From assembly GCF_900143095.1 (NCBI RefSeq), contig NZ_FRDA01000018.1, positions 1-64,000 on the forward strand: a stretch of DNA of 64,000 nt, read 5' to 3'. Made by a program: the position numbers and the translations under genes. Source of the stretch: Pseudomonas asturiensis (GTDB taxonomy: Bacteria; Pseudomonadota; Gammaproteobacteria; Pseudomonadales; Pseudomonadaceae). Below the pieces are notes generated by a model. The model searched no databases. It saw only the letters and a program-made list of their open reading frames with translations, and was not told the DNA's origin. Positions 62,099-64,000 of the stretch are shown here, piece by piece (the first letter of the stretch is position 1; every line of letters begins with the position of its first letter).

Positions 62099-64000
62099 TT
62101 GTCGTCCATTCTCGAAAAAGTCCTCGCCTCGGCCTGGGCAGACCTGTTCACTGATCGAACGCTTGAGCGCGGGCGCGACTATGCCCGTCAGAAACGCATC
62201 GTGCTGGAAGATTCCAGCCCGCAGATCATCCGTACCGCTTGCCGAGGTTCGGGGCTGGATATCTACACCCAGACCCTGCTGTTCAAGGACCCTGATCGCT
62301 ATCGCAATTACCTGACCTGCAAATGCACCTGCCCGGTACGAAACGACTGCAAGCACTGTGTCGCGGCCATGTATTTTCTTCAGGACCCGACCAATCAGCC
62401 ACTGTTGCAGGCCGCGCTGAGCACGCACGAACGCGAGATCAAGCCCCAGGCCGAGCCGAAACCCAGACTGCCCGAGCGTCTGGTCGATGACCTGCAACCC
62501 AAGCCGCGCCTGATTCTGGCCAGTATCGAATTCAGCGCCTACGAGCCGCGCAACGGACGCATGCAGCGGCACATTCAGCATCGCGCCGCACTGGCGTTTG
62601 CCTACGGCAAGCACTATGCCGTGGGCACCACCAATGTCAGCATTCTGGTGAGTTCGCTGGGCAGCGATCTGGTGAACCAGAAAAGCGACATCATCGAACA
62701 CACTGAAACCGAAACCCTGCGCATCCGCCGTCAGGGCGAGCAGGAGCGGCAGCTTCGCCAACAGTTGACTGACCTGGGCTTCAAGGTGTCGACCCGGCAG
62801 AGCAAGGCCCTGCCGGATAGCGCGGGCGATATGTATGAGCTGCCGAACGACAAGGCCTGGCTGCATTTCGTGCTCGACGACCTTCCCAGGCTTCGCGAGC
62901 AAGGCTGGGAGATCGAGATTCAGGACGATTTCGGCTTCGACGTCACGCCCGTGGACGACTGGTACGCGGTCATCGACGAAGAAAACGAGCGCGACTGGTT
63001 CGATCTGGAACTGGGCATTATCGTCAATGGCGAACGCCTGAGCCTGCTGCCGATCCTGATCAACCTGATCCGCAGCCATCCTGAACTGATGAGCCCGTCT
63101 GCCGTGGCCAAACGCGGTGATGAAGAGCAACTGCTGGTCCAGCTCAATCACTTCACGCAAAGCGGCGGCAGTCCCGTGCAGATCGCCCTGCCCTATGGCC
63201 GTCTCAAACCGGTGCTGGCGACGCTGGGCGATTTCTACTGGCGTCAGGAAGGCAACAACGCGCTGCGCATGAGCAAAGCCGATGCGGCCCGCCTGACGCA
63301 ACTCGAAGATCTGCCGCTGACCTGGCAGGGCGGCGACCGGCTTCGGCATTTTGCCGAGCGTCTGGTCAATATCAAGGATGCGCCGGTTGCCGTGCCGGAC
63401 GGGCTGAACGCGACCCTGCGCCCCTATCAGCTCGAAGGCCTGAGCTGGATGCAGTCGTTGCGCGAGCTGGAGGTCGGCGGCGTGCTGGCCGATGACATGG
63501 GCCTGGGCAAGACCCTGCAGACCCTGGCGCACCTGCTGATGGAAAAACAGGCCGGGCGTCTGGACCGTCCGGCACTGGCGGTCATGCCCACCAGCCTGAT
63601 TCCCAACTGGCTGGACGAGTCCGAACATTTCACCCCGGACCTCAAGGTGCTGGCACTGTATGGCGCCAATCGTCATCAGGACGCCAGCAACCTGCAGGAC
63701 TACGACCTGATTCTGACCACCTACGCCTTGCTGCCCCGCGACCTCGAACTGTTGAAATCACAGCCGTTTCATCTGCTGATTCTCGACGAAGCGCAGTACA
63801 TCAAGAACCCCAACAGCAAGGCCGCTCAGGCGGCACGCGACCTCAACGCACGCCAGCGTCTGTGCCTGAGCGGTACGCCCCTGGAAAACCACCTGGGCGA
63901 GCTGTGGTCGCTGTTCCACTTCCTGATGCCCGGCTGGCTGGGTAACAGCAAGGAGTTCAACAGCAATTACCGCACCGCCATCGAGAAGCACGGCAATCAG
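62099..64000 (+). CDS. SNF2-family helicase with SWIM zinc finger (partial)
   Basis: The frame runs from a TTG at 62099 (SSILEKVLASAWADLF) off the right end; 634 codons are present. A SWIM zinc finger (CKCTCPVRNDCKHC) is near residues 75-90, a long middle region follows, then the SNF2 ATPase: ADDMGLGKTLQTLAHLL (Walker A), PTSLIPNWLDE, LILDEAQYIKN (DEAQ box) and LCLSGTPLENHLGELWSLF. The C-terminal helicase half lies outside the window. It is a DNA-dependent translocase of unknown target. There is no ATG near; the TTG is the best start, after a stop at 62066. Confidence 0.9.
   Translation, partial: MSSILEKVLASAWADLFTDRTLERGRDYARQKRIVLEDSSPQIIRTACRGSGLDIYTQTLLFKDPDRYRNYLTCKCTCPVRNDCKHCVAAMYFLQDPTNQPLLQAALSTHEREIKPQAEPKPRLPERLVDDLQPKPRLILASIEFSAYEPRNGRMQRHIQHRAALAFAYGKHYAVGTTNVSILVSSLGSDLVNQKSDIIEHTETETLRIRRQGEQERQLRQQLTDLGFKVSTRQSKALPDSAGDMYELPNDKAWLHFVLDDLPRLREQGWEIEIQDDFGFDVTPVDDWYAVIDEENERDWFDLELGIIVNGERLSLLPILINLIRSHPELMSPSAVAKRGDEEQLLVQLNHFTQSGGSPVQIALPYGRLKPVLATLGDFYWRQEGNNALRMSKADAARLTQLEDLPLTWQGGDRLRHFAERLVNIKDAPVAVPDGLNATLRPYQLEGLSWMQSLRELEVGGVLADDMGLGKTLQTLAHLLMEKQAGRLDRPALAVMPTSLIPNWLDESEHFTPDLKVLALYGANRHQDASNLQDYDLILTTYALLPRDLELLKSQPFHLLILDEAQYIKNPNSKAAQAARDLNARQRLCLSGTPLENHLGELWSLFHFLMPGWLGNSKEFNSNYRTAIEKHGNQ

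Noticed and set aside
62027..63676. Long minus-strand frame of 549 codons at the right end
   Set aside because: It is antisense to the clear SNF2 helicase gene, whose SWIM and Walker motifs are intact.
1..64000. CRISPR array, tRNA, rRNA or origin
   Set aside because: No regularly spaced repeats of CRISPR length, cloverleaf-like sequence or rRNA segment was noticed by eye; a covariance-model search would be needed to exclude small RNAs.

Overview
The window is a chromosomal segment of a fluorescent-type Pseudomonas, most likely of the P. syringae group. The evidence is a pvdS-pvdG-pvdL-pvdH-mbtH pyoverdine chromophore locus in which pvdL lies next to pvdH, together with gene blocks arranged as in other pseudomonads: tal-rssC-rssB-PilZ-mlaA, queF-copR-copS, lolCDE-PilZ-glpQ-sthA-apbE, and gap-mfd-csiV. 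Most of the DNA is GC-rich with ordinary Pseudomonas gene density.

Region 1 (1-16.8 kb) holds pyoverdine synthesis. PvdS, a Fur-regulated ECF sigma factor, reads rightwards. The leftward genes pvdG, pvdL, pvdH and mbtH make and support the acyl-Glu-Tyr-Dab chromophore precursor. PvdS-type promoter boxes (TAAAT-like, N16, CGT) are visible upstream of pvdG and pvdH. pvdL is split by a one-base frameshift near 10116, between the first adenylation domain and its carrier domain, so chromophore synthesis may be lost unless this is a sequencing error.

Region 2 (16.8-23.8 kb) has a small exported SnoaL-like protein, a four-gene two-component operon whose genes all overlap by ATGA (kinase, LuxR-type regulator, CHASE3 hybrid kinase, single receiver), a universal stress protein and dusA.

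Region 3 (23.8-34.3 kb) is accessory DNA beginning at dusA, a known integration site. It carries a broken dusA-type integrase, IS256 and IS66 transposase remnants, a GAF-PAS-GGDEF-EAL protein, and an arsR-arsC-arsH cluster from which arsB has been deleted down to its last 19 codons. It also carries an ankyrin protein, an unknown gene overlapping a TerB-like/BRCT gene, an AT-rich membrane protein, a short Rhs protein, and an orphan UmuD-like gene under a perfect LexA box.

Region 4 (34.3-64 kb) is mostly conserved core: a secreted M20 peptidase, a TonB-dependent siderophore receptor, transaldolase, the RssB/RssC switch, a PilZ protein, MlaA, a HAD-like protein, QueF, CopRS, LolCDE, a glycerophosphodiesterase, SthA, ApbE, a citrate-type MFS symporter, a long-form GAPDH, Mfd, a CsiV-family protein and the start of a SWIM/SNF2 helicase that runs off the right end. 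No rRNA, tRNA or CRISPR array was seen.
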